A DNA stretch of 64,000 nucleotides from JABSQH01 sp039177505 (lineage in GTDB: Bacteria > Actinomycetota > Acidimicrobiia > Acidimicrobiales > Ilumatobacteraceae): contig JBCDFR010000012.1 in the NCBI GenBank assembly GCA_039177505.1, positions 12,265 through 76,264 on the forward strand. The letters run 5' to 3'. Below, piece by piece: positions 16,829-25,742 of this stretch (its first letter is position 1; each line of letters starts with the position of its first letter). Position numbers and translations under genes: made by a program. The notes beneath the pieces are model-generated. The model did not search any database and was not told the DNA's origin. It saw nothing but the letters and a program-made list of their open reading frames with translations.

Positions 16829-17686
16829 CTACGACACGGCGGCGAGGGCTCGTTCCGTGGCGGCGACGTAGCCACCACCGAACTTGATCGCATGTACGGC
16901 GAGCGGTGCCAGCTGGTGCAGCGGAACTCGCTCAGGCCAACCGTCGGAGAGCGGAAACGCCTCGGCATAGGCATCGAAGGCCACTTCGCCGAACCCGCCG
17001 AACAAGCGCATCATCGCCAGGTCGAACTCCCGGTGGCCACCGTGCGCGGCCGGATCGATGATCCAGCTCTGCCCGCGCGCATCGATCAGTCGGTTCCCGG
17101 CCCACAAGTCGCCGTGCAGTCGCGCCGGCGGTTCAGACGACCCACCCACCTCGCTGAGCGTGCCCGCGAGTGCTGCGAGCCCGTCGCACACGTGCTCGGG
17201 CAACGCTCGCTGATCACGGGCCATGCGGGCCAGCGGAAGCAGCCGGTTCTCGGCGAAGAACTCCGCCCACGTAGCGGTCGGCTCGTTCGGCAACCGTCGG
17301 CTCCCGGTGGTCCGCCGGTCCTCGCGGCCGAACCACCCGGCACCCACGCCGTGCAGCTTGGAAAGACCACGCCCGAACGCTGCTTCTCCCACGGTGTTCG
17401 CACGAGCATGTGACTCGTCGATCCACTCGAGCACGAGGAACCCAGGCCCGACAGCCAGCACTGCGGGCACCGGTAGCGCGTCGGCGGCACGCAGCCACTC
17501 GAGCGATGCCGCCTCGGTCTCGAAGAACTGCGGTGGAGGGTTGCGGTGGGTCTTGGCGAACACGCGGTCGCCGTTGCTCAGAGCGACGGCGAAAGACTCA
17601 GCAACGTCACCACCGCCGAGGCGCGACAGATGCGTGACGTCGACGTCGAGCGCCTCGGACACCCGCTGCTCCAGCCACTCGCGCAT
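16829..17686 (-). CDS. Fructosamine kinase-family phosphotransferase
   Basis: This 285-residue protein has an aminoglycoside phosphotransferase/protein kinase-like fold. The catalytic loop is LHGDLWAGNRL, and the metal-binding aspartate follows in WIIDPAAHGGHREFDLAMM, which is close to the fructosamine-3-kinase pattern. LGGGDVAESFAVALSNGDRVFAKTH is the glycine loop and ATP lysine. Members phosphorylate glycated lysine residues as a protein-repair step; the real substrate here is inferred. The start is ATG 17686; the frame upstream to 17800 overlaps the divergent glutaredoxin gene. Confidence 0.83.
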   Translation of the reverse strand: MREWLEQRVSEALDVDVTHLSRLGGGDVAESFAVALSNGDRVFAKTHRNPPPQFFETEAASLEWLRAADALPVPAVLAVGPGFLVLEWIDESHARANTVGEAAFGRGLSKLHGVGAGWFGREDRRTTGSRRLPNEPTATWAEFFAENRLLPLARMARDQRALPEHVCDGLAALAGTLSEVGGSSEPPARLHGDLWAGNRLIDARGQSWIIDPAAHGGHREFDLAMMRLFGGFGEVAFDAYAEAFPLSDGWPERVPLHQLAPLAVHAIKFGGGYVAATERALAAVS

Positions 17687-17774
17687 CACACCATTGTGCG
17701 GGTATCTGTCGCCCCATCCGATCCCGACGGAATCGGTCGGGAATTTCCGCGGCTCCGCAACCGTTGTCCCTCGC

Positions 17775-18143
17775 ATGGCCCAGAATGGCTCCGCGCCCAC
17801 CCCTCAGCACAGCTCCACTCCCGCCACCCAGATCACGCTGTACTGGCGACCCGGCTGTGGTTTCTGTTCCGGGCTGCAGCGCGGCCTCGACAAGTTGGGC
17901 ATCGAGCGCGTCGAGCGCAACATCTGGGATGACCCGAACGATGCCGCCGTCGTTCGTCACCACGCCGACGGCAACGAAACCGTGCCCACCGTGGTCGTTG
18001 GTGGGCAGGGGTTCGTCAACCCCTCAGCCAACCAACTCGCAGCATGGCTTGCCGAGAACGAGCCGCACTTGCTCCCCGCCGACTTCGAGCCGCCCCAGCC
18101 CGGTGGCGTCGGCCGATTGGTCCAACGGGTCCTCGGCGGCTGA
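17775..18143 (+). CDS. Glutaredoxin-like protein (mycoredoxin type)
   Basis: This 122-residue protein has the glutaredoxin/thioredoxin fold with active site WRPGCGFC. The cis-proline lies in ETVPTVVVGGQGFVNPS. The CxxC with a WRPxC lead-in is typical of actinobacterial mycoredoxins, which reduce mycothiol mixed disulfides. A proline-rich extension of about 20 residues ends the protein. It is divergent from the phosphotransferase and followed by cystathionine beta-synthase, so it fits a thiol-metabolism neighbourhood. Confidence 0.85.
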   Translation: MAQNGSAPTPQHSSTPATQITLYWRPGCGFCSGLQRGLDKLGIERVERNIWDDPNDAAVVRHHADGNETVPTVVVGGQGFVNPSANQLAAWLAENEPHLLPADFEPPQPGGVGRLVQRVLGG

Positions 18144-18219
18144 GCCCTCCGCTAGCGCGACCCATCGCGATCCACAAGACATCGGGCGCAGGCCTCGGAC
18201 CCACACCCGGTCGCGGCAG

Positions 18220-18225
18220 TACCAT
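18220..18225 (+). promoter_or_regulatory. -10 box (TACCAT) for cystathionine beta-synthase
   Basis: TACCAT, 7 bases, then ATG 18233. This sets the start of a frame that is open from 18044 and heads the cbs-cgl-otsA operon. Confidence 0.55.
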
Positions 18226-18232
18226 CGCAGTC

Positions 18233-19657
18233 ATGAGCCAACCACGGGCATCGGGCGCATCACTCGAGGGCACCGAGATCGTCGATTCGGTCATCGACCT
18301 CATCGGGAATACACCGCTCGTGCGGATGAAGCGCATCAGCGAACTCGAGGGGATCGAGTGCACGCTGGCGATGAAGTACGAGGTGACCAACCCCGGCGGC
18401 TCGTCGAAGGATCGGCCGGCGCTCGAGATGATCCTTGCCGCCGAGGCCGCTGGCGAGTTACAACCCGGCGGCACGATCGTCGAGCCGACGAGCGGCAACA
18501 CGGGTGTGGGCTTGGCGATCGTCGCTGCCCAACGCGGGTACAAGTGCGTGTTCGTCATGACCGACAAGGTCGCTCCGGAGAAGATCGACCTGCTCAAGGC
18601 GTACGGCGCCGAGGTCGTCGTCTGCCCGGTCGCGGTCGAACCCGACGATCCACAGAGCTACTACTCGGTCGCCGAACGGCTGACCGACGAACTCGGCGCG
18701 TTCCGCCCCAACCAGTACCACAACCCGCACAACCCCACCGCCCACGTGAAGACCACCGGGCCCGAACTCTGGCGCCAGACTGCCGGCCGCATCACCCACT
18801 TCGTCGCCGGTGCGGGCACGTGCGGGTCGATCACCGGTGTGGGTCGCTACCTCAAGTCGATGAACCCCGACGTGAACATCATCGCCGCCGACCCTGAGGG
18901 TTCGGTGTTCTCCGGTGGCTCGGGCCGCCCGTACCTGGTCGAGGGCGTCGGCGAGGACTTCTTCCCCGCCGCATGGGAGCCCGAGCTGCTCGATGACATC
19001 ATCGCCATCAGCGACGAAGAGAGCTTCAACACTGCCCGCTATGTCAGCGAGGCCGAGGGCATCCTCATCGGCGGGTCGGGCGGCATGGCCGTGGCCGCTG
19101 CGATCAAGGTCGCCAAACAAGCCGACCCCGACGACATCGTCGTGGTGTTCAACCCCGACTCGGGCCGCGGATACCTGTCGCGCATCTTCAACGACGACTG
19201 GATGGCCAACTTCGGTTTCCTCGTCGAGTGTGACCAATGCGTCGGCGCAGTCCTCGACACGCGCAACGCGTCGATCGAGAACCTGTTGTATGTCAATCCC
19301 GACCAACTCGTGTCAGCGGCGATCTCGATGATGCGGACGAACGGCGTCAGCCAGCTCCCAGTGTGCAAGAACACGCCGCCGTTCGCCGCCGCTGAAGTAT
19401 CCGGCGCGGTCGACGAGCTCGAGCTGATGGAGGCGATCCACCGCGACCCCGGCGTGATGTCGACCCCGGTCGAGAAGGTGATGGGCCCGAAACTGCCGAC
19501 CATCGGTGTCGGACAAAAGGTCGAGCAGGCGATCGAGATGCTCGAGACGGCCCCGGCGCTGCTCGTGCTGAGCGGCGGCCGACCGCTCAGCGTCCTCACC
19601 CGCACCGACGTGCTGGCGTACTTCGGTGCGGTGGCCGACGCTGCGGTCGAGAGCTGA
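18233..19657 (+). CDS. cbs: Cystathionine beta-synthase
   Basis: This 474-residue enzyme joins serine (or acetylserine) and homocysteine to cystathionine. The PLP fold-type II domain (about 20-330) shows IGNTPLVRM, the PLP lysine in NPGGSSKDRPA, the asparagine-containing loop TSGNTGVGLA and the glycine-rich phosphate cup GAGTCGSITG. Two C-terminal CBS domains follow (about 345-465; MSTPVEKVMGPKLPTIG...). Their possible ligand is a nucleotide or SAM. It is the first gene of a reverse-transsulfuration operon; cystathionine gamma-lyase starts one base after its stop codon. Confidence 0.94.
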   Translation: MSQPRASGASLEGTEIVDSVIDLIGNTPLVRMKRISELEGIECTLAMKYEVTNPGGSSKDRPALEMILAAEAAGELQPGGTIVEPTSGNTGVGLAIVAAQRGYKCVFVMTDKVAPEKIDLLKAYGAEVVVCPVAVEPDDPQSYYSVAERLTDELGAFRPNQYHNPHNPTAHVKTTGPELWRQTAGRITHFVAGAGTCGSITGVGRYLKSMNPDVNIIAADPEGSVFSGGSGRPYLVEGVGEDFFPAAWEPELLDDIIAISDEESFNTARYVSEAEGILIGGSGGMAVAAAIKVAKQADPDDIVVVFNPDSGRGYLSRIFNDDWMANFGFLVECDQCVGAVLDTRNASIENLLYVNPDQLVSAAISMMRTNGVSQLPVCKNTPPFAAAEVSGAVDELELMEAIHRDPGVMSTPVEKVMGPKLPTIGVGQKVEQAIEMLETAPALLVLSGGRPLSVLTRTDVLAYFGAVADAAVES

Positions 19658-19658
19658 G

Positions 19659-20831
19659 ATGGGCGACCTCGACGACGAGCAACAACGCGAGCGCGGCTTT
19701 TCGACCCGGGCGATCCACGACGGTCAGGCGCCCGACCCGACAACGGGAGCGGTCGTCACTCCGATCTCACTGTCGACCACCTTTGCCCAGGACGGCGTCG
19801 GCGAGCATCGCGGCTTCGAATACTCGCGCTCGGGCAACCCCACCCGCCACGCCCTCGAGGCACAGGTGGCGTCACTCGAACAGGCGGACCACGGGTTGGC
19901 CTTCGCCAGCGGACTCGCCGCCGAAGACACGATCATCCGGCTCCTCCGACCCGGCCAGCGCATTCTGCTCGGCAACGACGCCTACGGCGGTACGTTCCGC
20001 CTGATCGCCAACGTCTGGTCGCCGCTCGGCTACCCGTGGTCGGCGGTCGACCTCACCGATGTCGATGCCCTCGCCGCCGACTGGCCCGATGACGTCGGAA
20101 TGGTCTGGTTGGAGACCCCGACCAACCCACTGCTCACCTGCTTCGACATCGAAGCGATCGCGGCAATCGCGCACGAGCGTGGTGCCATCGTCGTGGTCGA
20201 CAACACCTTTGCCACCCCGTTTCTGCAACAGCCGCTCACGCAGGGTGCTGATGTGGTCGTGCATTCGGCGACGAAGTATCTCGGCGGGCACAGCGACGTG
20301 GTCGGGGGGTTCGTCGCCGTCGACAACAACGAGCTCGAAGAGCGGCTGCGGTTCCATCAGAACGCGGCCGGGGCGGTACCAGCGCCATTCGATTGTTATC
20401 TCGTACTGCGCGGCGTGAAGACGCTGGCGGTACGGATGGAGCGGCACTGCGAGAATGCCCGAGCGATCGTCGACCTGCTCGTGGGCCATCCGACCGTCGA
20501 CCGAGTGCTGTACCCCCAGCTTCCCGACCACCCCGGCCACAAGGCCGCGGCGAAGCAGATGCGCGACTTCGGGGGCATGGTCTCGTTCACCGTCCGAGCC
20601 GGACGTGACGCCGCCATGAAGGTGGCGGCATCGACGAGCGTGTTCACGTTGGCCGAGTCACTCGGCGCCGTCGAGAGTTTGATCGAGCATCCCGGCGCGA
20701 TGACTCACGCATCCGCGTCAGGGTCCCCACTCGAGGTGCCCGACGACCTGATCCGCCTCTCGGTCGGCATCGAGGACGCCGCTGATCTGGTGACCGACCT
20801 CGGCGATGCCCTCGATCGCGCCGGCCGATGA
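19659..20831 (+). CDS. Cystathionine gamma-lyase/synthase (Cys/Met metabolism PLP enzyme)
   Basis: This 390-residue fold-type I PLP enzyme has the PLP lysine in HSATKYLGGHSDVVGG, the YSRSGNPTRHALE tyrosine/arginine segment and a SGLAAEDTI phosphate-binding turn. Next to cystathionine beta-synthase, a gamma-lyase making cysteine from cystathionine is the likeliest role. Cystathionine gamma-synthase activity cannot be excluded by sequence. Its stop overlaps otsA by four bases (ATGA). Confidence 0.92.
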   Translation: MGDLDDEQQRERGFSTRAIHDGQAPDPTTGAVVTPISLSTTFAQDGVGEHRGFEYSRSGNPTRHALEAQVASLEQADHGLAFASGLAAEDTIIRLLRPGQRILLGNDAYGGTFRLIANVWSPLGYPWSAVDLTDVDALAADWPDDVGMVWLETPTNPLLTCFDIEAIAAIAHERGAIVVVDNTFATPFLQQPLTQGADVVVHSATKYLGGHSDVVGGFVAVDNNELEERLRFHQNAAGAVPAPFDCYLVLRGVKTLAVRMERHCENARAIVDLLVGHPTVDRVLYPQLPDHPGHKAAAKQMRDFGGMVSFTVRAGRDAAMKVAASTSVFTLAESLGAVESLIEHPGAMTHASASGSPLEVPDDLIRLSVGIEDAADLVTDLGDALDRAGR

Positions 20832-22288
20832 GCAACACAGCCAACGGTCCCGACAGCGGGCCCGTCGGCGAGTCCCTTGAAACGACCACGCCGGAAACAT
20901 CGGATCGTCCCCCGATCGTCGTTGCCGCCAACCGGCTGCCGGTCATGCGCACCGACGAGGGATGGTCGCCCAGCCCGGGCGGCCTCGTACGAGCGCTCTA
21001 TCCGCTGCTCCGCGCCACCGGTGGCAAGTGGATCGGTTGGACCGGCGACACCGACGATGCCCCTGCGCCGTTCCATGTCGACGGTGTCGACCTCGTTCCG
21101 GTGCCGATCTCGGCCATTGAGGTCGAGCGGTACTACGAAGGCTTCTCGAACGACGGTCTGTGGCCGCTGTACCACGACGCACTACGCGAATCGACCTACG
21201 ACGTCGATCAGTGGGAGGCCTATCGCACGGTCAACCAACGATTTGCCGATGTGCTCGCCACGGAGAGCCCAGAGGGTGCGCTCGTGTGGATCCACGACTA
21301 CCAGCTGCAGCTCGTCCCGGCGATGCTGCGCGCCCAACGGCCCGACGTGCGCATCGGCTTCTTCCTCCACATTCCGTTCCCACCCCACGAACTGTTCTCC
21401 CGCCTACCGTGGCGCAACGAAGTGATCGAGGGACTGCTCGGCTGCGACCTCGTCGGGTTCCAACGTCCGATGGGCGCGATGAACTTCGTGGCCAGTGCGC
21501 AACAGCTCCTCGACGTCGAGGCCGAACGCAGCGACGACGAACGCACCGCTGTGATCGATGTCGCCGGACGCCGCGTGCACGTCGGCCCGTTCCCGATCTC
21601 GATCGACGTCGCCGAGGTCGAGGAGATGGCCGCTGGGCGAGCAACCCGTCAGCGCACGAGCCAAATCCGCGCCCGCCTCGGCGACCCCGAGGTGATCCTG
21701 CTCGGCGTCGACCGGCTCGACTACACGAAAGGCATCGGACTCCGACTCCGAGCCTTCGGCAGACTGCTCGAACAAGGGCTGCTCGACCCCGAGCGGCACG
21801 TGATGGTGCAGGTGGCAACCCCGACTCGCGAAGCGATCGAGCACTACCAGGACGAACGCCACGAGATTGAGCGACTCGTCGGCTCGATCAACGGCCGATT
21901 CAGCCGCCTCGGACTGCCGGTGGTGCACTACCTCTACCGGACGATCCCATTCGAGGAGCTCATTCCGTTGTACCGGGCCGGCGACGTGCTGCTGGTCACG
22001 CCGTTCCGCGATGGCATGAACCTCGTCGCCAAGGAGTACGCCGCAGCACACATCGATGGTGACGGCGTCGAAGTGTTGTCGGAGTTCGCCGGAGCCGCCG
22101 ACGAGTTGACCGACGCGGTGCTCGTCAATCCTCACGACGAGCAAGCGCTCGAAGCGGCGATCGTCACCGCCGTGGAGATGCATCGCCACGAGCGCCGCGA
22201 ACGGATGGCCGGCTTGCGCGCGCAGATCAGCAAGTTCGATCTGCACGGCTGGGCCGACCGCTTTCTCGACGCTCTCGACGAGCTGTAG
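20828..22288 (+). CDS. otsA: Trehalose-6-phosphate synthase
   Basis: This 486-residue GT20 glycosyltransferase transfers glucose from a nucleotide sugar to glucose-6-phosphate. The N-terminal donor loop is VVAANRLPVMR with SPGGLVRAL. WIHDYQLQLVP, HIPFPPHELFSRLPWR, VDRLDYTKGI and TPFRDGMNLVAKEYAA are family signatures. About 35 N-terminal residues are low in complexity and not conserved in the family. It is the third gene of the operon. No otsB phosphatase is adjacent. Confidence 0.95.
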   Translation: MSNTANGPDSGPVGESLETTTPETSDRPPIVVAANRLPVMRTDEGWSPSPGGLVRALYPLLRATGGKWIGWTGDTDDAPAPFHVDGVDLVPVPISAIEVERYYEGFSNDGLWPLYHDALRESTYDVDQWEAYRTVNQRFADVLATESPEGALVWIHDYQLQLVPAMLRAQRPDVRIGFFLHIPFPPHELFSRLPWRNEVIEGLLGCDLVGFQRPMGAMNFVASAQQLLDVEAERSDDERTAVIDVAGRRVHVGPFPISIDVAEVEEMAAGRATRQRTSQIRARLGDPEVILLGVDRLDYTKGIGLRLRAFGRLLEQGLLDPERHVMVQVATPTREAIEHYQDERHEIERLVGSINGRFSRLGLPVVHYLYRTIPFEELIPLYRAGDVLLVTPFRDGMNLVAKEYAAAHIDGDGVEVLSEFAGAADELTDAVLVNPHDEQALEAAIVTAVEMHRHERRERMAGLRAQISKFDLHGWADRFLDALDEL

Positions 22289-22300
22289 CGCTGCGACGGC

Positions 22301-23005
22301 TCAGAACAGCTCGCCTTGACCGGCGGGCGGACGCCGACGGATTGCCGTCCAGGGGATGTCGTGGTCCATGAACACCCATGTGCGGCGGTGAATCGCCGAC
22401 GGCCCGTGGCCCCGGAGCGCAGAGACATGGGTCGGGCACGGGTACCCCTTGTTGGTGTCGAACGACCACGGCGGGTAGTGCGCTGCCAGCTCGCGCATCT
22501 GGCGATCTCGGACCACCTTGGCGAGCACACTTGCAGCGGCGACGCTGAGACACCGTCGATCGGCCTTGACCGCCAGCTCGACGTGGTCGACGGCAGGACT
22601 CACAAAGTCCCACCGCCCGTCGGTGACCGCGGCGTCGGGCCGCACGTCGAGTTGTTCGATGGCTCGGCGGGCCGCAAGTTTCTGCGCCGCTGACATGCCG
22701 AGCGTGTCGCACTCGGACTGCGTGGCACCACCGACGGCCCATGTCGAACACCACGCCGCGAGCTTGTCGAACAGGCGCTCGCGTTCGGCCTCGGTCAGCA
22801 GCTTGCTGTCGCGCACTCCCTGAATCCGGCGGTCATCGGGGATCACCGCCGCACCGACCATCAGCGGTCCGGCCCACGCACCACGCCCGACCTCATCGAT
22901 TCCGACGACCACCTCGTGCCCGCGTTCGTGCAGCGATCGTTCGATCGCCCTCGTGGGCGCACGCGATTTCACAACCATCGACGAGCGCTCATGCGATGTC
23001 GCCAC
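22301..23005 (-). CDS. rnhB: Ribonuclease HII
   Basis: This 234-residue enzyme removes ribonucleotides from DNA-RNA hybrids. The acidic active site is visible as GIDEVGRGAWAGP (Asp, Glu), then DSKLL, an Asp in VDHVELAVKADRR, and SVAAASVLAKVVRD. The start ATG 23005 overlaps the preceding gene by 17 bases; ATG 22978 (MVVKSRAP) would remove the overlap and nine residues. It is co-transcribed after the conserved protein at 22989-24206. Confidence 0.95.
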   Translation of the reverse strand: MATSHERSSMVVKSRAPTRAIERSLHERGHEVVVGIDEVGRGAWAGPLMVGAAVIPDDRRIQGVRDSKLLTEAERERLFDKLAAWCSTWAVGGATQSECDTLGMSAAQKLAARRAIEQLDVRPDAAVTDGRWDFVSPAVDHVELAVKADRRCLSVAAASVLAKVVRDRQMRELAAHYPPWSFDTNKGYPCPTHVSALRGHGPSAIHRRTWVFMDHDIPWTAIRRRPPAGQGELF

Positions 23006-24206
23006 CGTCGGGCATCTCGCCCAGACTCAACGTCCGCACAGCCCGCACGGCCTGCCACAGGCCCTCGCCCCGCACTTCACTCGTCGCCCACGAGCCATCG
23101 ACAGCCGGCGCGGTGAGTTCGATCGGCGTTCCGTGCTGCTCCCATAAGACGGCCGGACGGTCGCCGTGCCAGCGAACCGCGTACGACACAGTGGTGTCGA
23201 TCCCGATCGGCACCGTGTACACCTCGAAGTTGGCGCCCCGCCACGCAGCCGCGATCCCGATCGGCAACACGGCGCCGTCCTCGGCCAGGCACCGCTCAAC
23301 ATCTCGCACGAAACGTCCAGCTGACAGCCCCCGCTGCACCGAGGCGAGCGCTGTCGGCGGTGCATCATCGAGGCCACGCCCATCGCGGCGCCGCCGTTTG
23401 AGCAGTCGACGGACGTCTCGTGCCGCCGTGTCATCTCCCGCGAGCTGCGCCATTCGAGCAACGGCACCGAGCGCGTCGTCGACCGCGGCGTCGTCGCGCT
23501 TGGCTACCGCGGCCACCGGTTCGATGATCTCGGGCATCCACGCCTCACCCGGCTCGCCGAGGCGTACGAGCTCGGCGATGTCGAACACCGTGTCGAGCGA
23601 ATCGGTGAGCGTTGGCCCGTCGAGTAGCAGGTCACAGCGAGCGGCAACCACTGCGTCGGCGAGCGCTTCGTCGGGCAACACGAGGCGGCTGGCCTGCTCG
23701 GCCGTCTGACGCCAACCCCGAGCGACGGCCAACCAGTCGGGAAGCTGGCCAGGCACGACGTAGTCCAACGACGCCGAGTGGTCGTGGGCGATCGCCACAC
23801 GCACACGTGCGCGATGAGCCACTGGCAACACGATCGTGTCGTCCGGCAGCTCGATGCCCTGGGGCGGTACCGAACTCGGCGGTCGATCGGTGAGCAGCGG
23901 CGCTCCGTGGAGCGCGGCGGCAATGGGCAGCGGCGAGTCGTTCTCGATTTCGATCACCGTGAGACCACCATGATCCGGCACCGACCACACACGCTGCACC
24001 GCATCGCCGTCAAGCACGCGCATTCGCGTCTCGACCACCGGGGCCCCCTCGATGCGCTGCTGACGCACAGCGACCTCGTCGACAGCGACATGCCAGCGGT
24101 CTTCCGCGGCCACCGCCCAGCCAACCTCATGTACGTCGGTCACGACGTGCCCACGGTCGGTCACGGTGGCCCGCCACGCCTGCCCGGTCACACCCGTTGT
24201 GGTCAC
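22989..24206 (-). CDS. Conserved protein of unknown function
   Basis: This 405-residue soluble protein has no signal peptide or membrane helix and I do not recognise a family. The first half is beta-rich (GQAWRATVTDRGHVVTDVHEVGW; VWSVPDHGGLTVIEIENDS). The second half is helical with a very basic stretch RRLLKRRRRDGRG, followed by a beta-rich end. Start: GTG 24206, six bases after TACCGT on the minus strand. The frame stays open to 24572 but would overlap the divergent cofC. It sits upstream of rnhB in the same transcript. Confidence 0.7.
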   Translation of the reverse strand: MTTTGVTGQAWRATVTDRGHVVTDVHEVGWAVAAEDRWHVAVDEVAVRQQRIEGAPVVETRMRVLDGDAVQRVWSVPDHGGLTVIEIENDSPLPIAAALHGAPLLTDRPPSSVPPQGIELPDDTIVLPVAHRARVRVAIAHDHSASLDYVVPGQLPDWLAVARGWRQTAEQASRLVLPDEALADAVVAARCDLLLDGPTLTDSLDTVFDIAELVRLGEPGEAWMPEIIEPVAAVAKRDDAAVDDALGAVARMAQLAGDDTAARDVRRLLKRRRRDGRGLDDAPPTALASVQRGLSAGRFVRDVERCLAEDGAVLPIGIAAAWRGANFEVYTVPIGIDTTVSYAVRWHGDRPAVLWEQHGTPIELTAPAVDGSWATSEVRGEGLWQAVRAVRTLSLGEMPDGGDIA

Positions 24207-24299
24207 GGCGTCACGGTACCGGCGGGATCGATCCAAGGTGACAGCGTCGGTGATCGGGGCGAAGCTCGCGCCGCATCGGCGACCCGAGACTCGCCGCCG

Positions 24300-24305
24300 T
24301 AGCCT
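24300..24305 (+). promoter_or_regulatory. -10 box (TAGCCT) for cofC
   Basis: TAGCCT, 7 bases, then GTG 24313. It decides between this start and the longer frame from 24166, whose first 49 codons encode Arg-rich, unconserved sequence. Confidence 0.6.
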
Positions 24306-24312
24306 GCGGCTC

Positions 24313-24921
24313 GTGCAAGTCGCCGTATTGGTCCCGGTCAAGCGGTTCACCGCGGCCAAGGGTCGACTGCGAGGCGTGATTCCAGACGACGATCGTGCGC
24401 AACTGGCCCAGTGGATGGCCGAGCAGGTGCTCACCGCCTGCGCGGGACTCGAGTGCTTTGTTGCCTGCGACGACGACGACGTCCGTTCGTGGGCCGAAAC
24501 GCGCGGAGCCACGGTCACGTGGGGCCCCGAGCTCGGCCTCAATCGGGCCGTCGATGACGGTGTGGCGACCATTGCGGAACGCGGCTTCGATCACGTGATC
24601 GTGTCGCACGCCGATCTGCCGCTCCCGGTCGCGCTGCCCACCATCGCGCGGGCCGGCACGATCACCCTGGTCCCTGACCGCCGCCTCGACGGGACGAACG
24701 TGATGTCCTTTCCCACCGATCACCGAGTGGCTGCGTCATACGGCGGCGGGTCGTTCCGGCGGCACCTCGCGGCAGCCCAAGTACTCGGCCACTCGATCGA
24801 GGTGCGCCGAGACCACCATCTTTCGCTCGACCTCGACACCGTCGAGGATCTGCATCATCCCCTCGTGGAGGAGGTACTCCCACCATGGCTGCGAACGAAC
24901 CCGGCCAACCCGGCGGACTGA
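24313..24921 (+). CDS. cofC: Phospholactate/phosphoenolpyruvate guanylyltransferase, F420 biosynthesis
   Basis: This 202-residue nucleotidyltransferase fold protein starts MQVAVLVPVKRFTAAKGRLRG, the CofC/FbiD signature for GTP binding. VIVSHADLPLP holds the metal-binding aspartate and TLVPDRRLDGTNVMSFP is the substrate region. It activates 2-phospho-L-lactate or phosphoenolpyruvate with GTP in the coenzyme F420 pathway. It overlaps the deacetylase gene by 37 bases. No other F420 gene is in the window. Confidence 0.92.
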   Translation: MQVAVLVPVKRFTAAKGRLRGVIPDDDRAQLAQWMAEQVLTACAGLECFVACDDDDVRSWAETRGATVTWGPELGLNRAVDDGVATIAERGFDHVIVSHADLPLPVALPTIARAGTITLVPDRRLDGTNVMSFPTDHRVAASYGGGSFRRHLAAAQVLGHSIEVRRDHHLSLDLDTVEDLHHPLVEEVLPPWLRTNPANPAD

Positions 24922-25661
24922 ACCACAAGGCACTCGACGAGTTCAGCCGAAACCTGGCCACGCCGCAGAAGGCATTGGCGATCGGCGCACACCCCGACGA
25001 CGTGGAGTTCGGATGTGGCGGCACCTTGGCCAAGTGGGCAGCGGCCGGCTGCACCGTGCACCACGTCGTGTGCACCGATGGATCGAAAGGGACGTGGAAC
25101 CCCGATGCCGACGTCGCCGAACTCGCGGCGACGCGGCAGGTCGAACAGCGAGCAGCTGCACGACGACTGGCAGGCACCAACGCCGGCGAGGTGCGGTTTC
25201 TCGGAGTGGTGGACGGCGAGCTCGAAAACACGCGCGAGCTCCGCGGCCGAGTCGCCGCGATCATCCGCGAGCTGCAACCCGACGTCGTGCTGGGGCACGA
25301 CCCCTGGAAGCGCTATCGCCTGCACCCCGACCACCGCAACGCCGGCCTGATCGCCTGCGACGCGATCGTCGCCGCCCGTGATCCACACTTCTTCAAAGAG
25401 CACGAACACCCCCACCATCGACCCGACTCGCTCTTGCTGTGGGAAGCCGACCAACCCGACCACGTCGAAGACGTGTCGTCAGCGATCGACGCGAAGCTCT
25501 CGGCGCTCGCGGCGCACGAGTCGCAGTTCGAATCGACGATGAAAACGACCGAGTCCGACCTCTCGGCATTCGACGACCGGATTCGCGCCCGTCTGGCCGG
25601 CCTCGGCGAGCCGCACGGATTCGCTGCCGCAGAGGTCTTCAAGCTCATTCCCGACCTCTAG
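24885..25661 (+). CDS. PIG-L/LmbE-family deacetylase
   Basis: This 258-residue zinc hydrolase has AHPDDVEFGCGG as the zinc motif (HPDD) and a later histidine in RLHPDHRNAG completing the site. Family members deacetylate N-acetylglucosamine conjugates, such as MshB and Mca in mycothiol metabolism, or small metabolites. A bacillithiol/mycothiol-type role is possible but not shown. It is co-transcribed with cofC; its start lies inside cofC's 3' end. Confidence 0.88.
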   Translation: MAANEPGQPGGLNHKALDEFSRNLATPQKALAIGAHPDDVEFGCGGTLAKWAAAGCTVHHVVCTDGSKGTWNPDADVAELAATRQVEQRAAARRLAGTNAGEVRFLGVVDGELENTRELRGRVAAIIRELQPDVVLGHDPWKRYRLHPDHRNAGLIACDAIVAARDPHFFKEHEHPHHRPDSLLLWEADQPDHVEDVSSAIDAKLSALAAHESQFESTMKTTESDLSAFDDRIRARLAGLGEPHGFAAAEVFKLIPDL

Positions 25662-25679
25662 CGCAAGCGCCTCCGGACG

Positions 25680-25713
25680 CGACGATGGGGAGCCCTACGG
25701 CTCCCCATCGTCG
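25680..25713. terminator. 15-bp perfect hairpin between convergent genes
   Basis: CGACGATGGGGAGCC pairs perfectly with GGCTCCCCATCGTCG around a CTAC loop. It lies between the deacetylase (plus) and the lysine-rich protein (minus) and probably ends both transcripts. There is no T-run. Confidence 0.75.
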
Positions 25714-25742
25714 CACCACTCCGGCAGGACGCCGGAAGTTGG

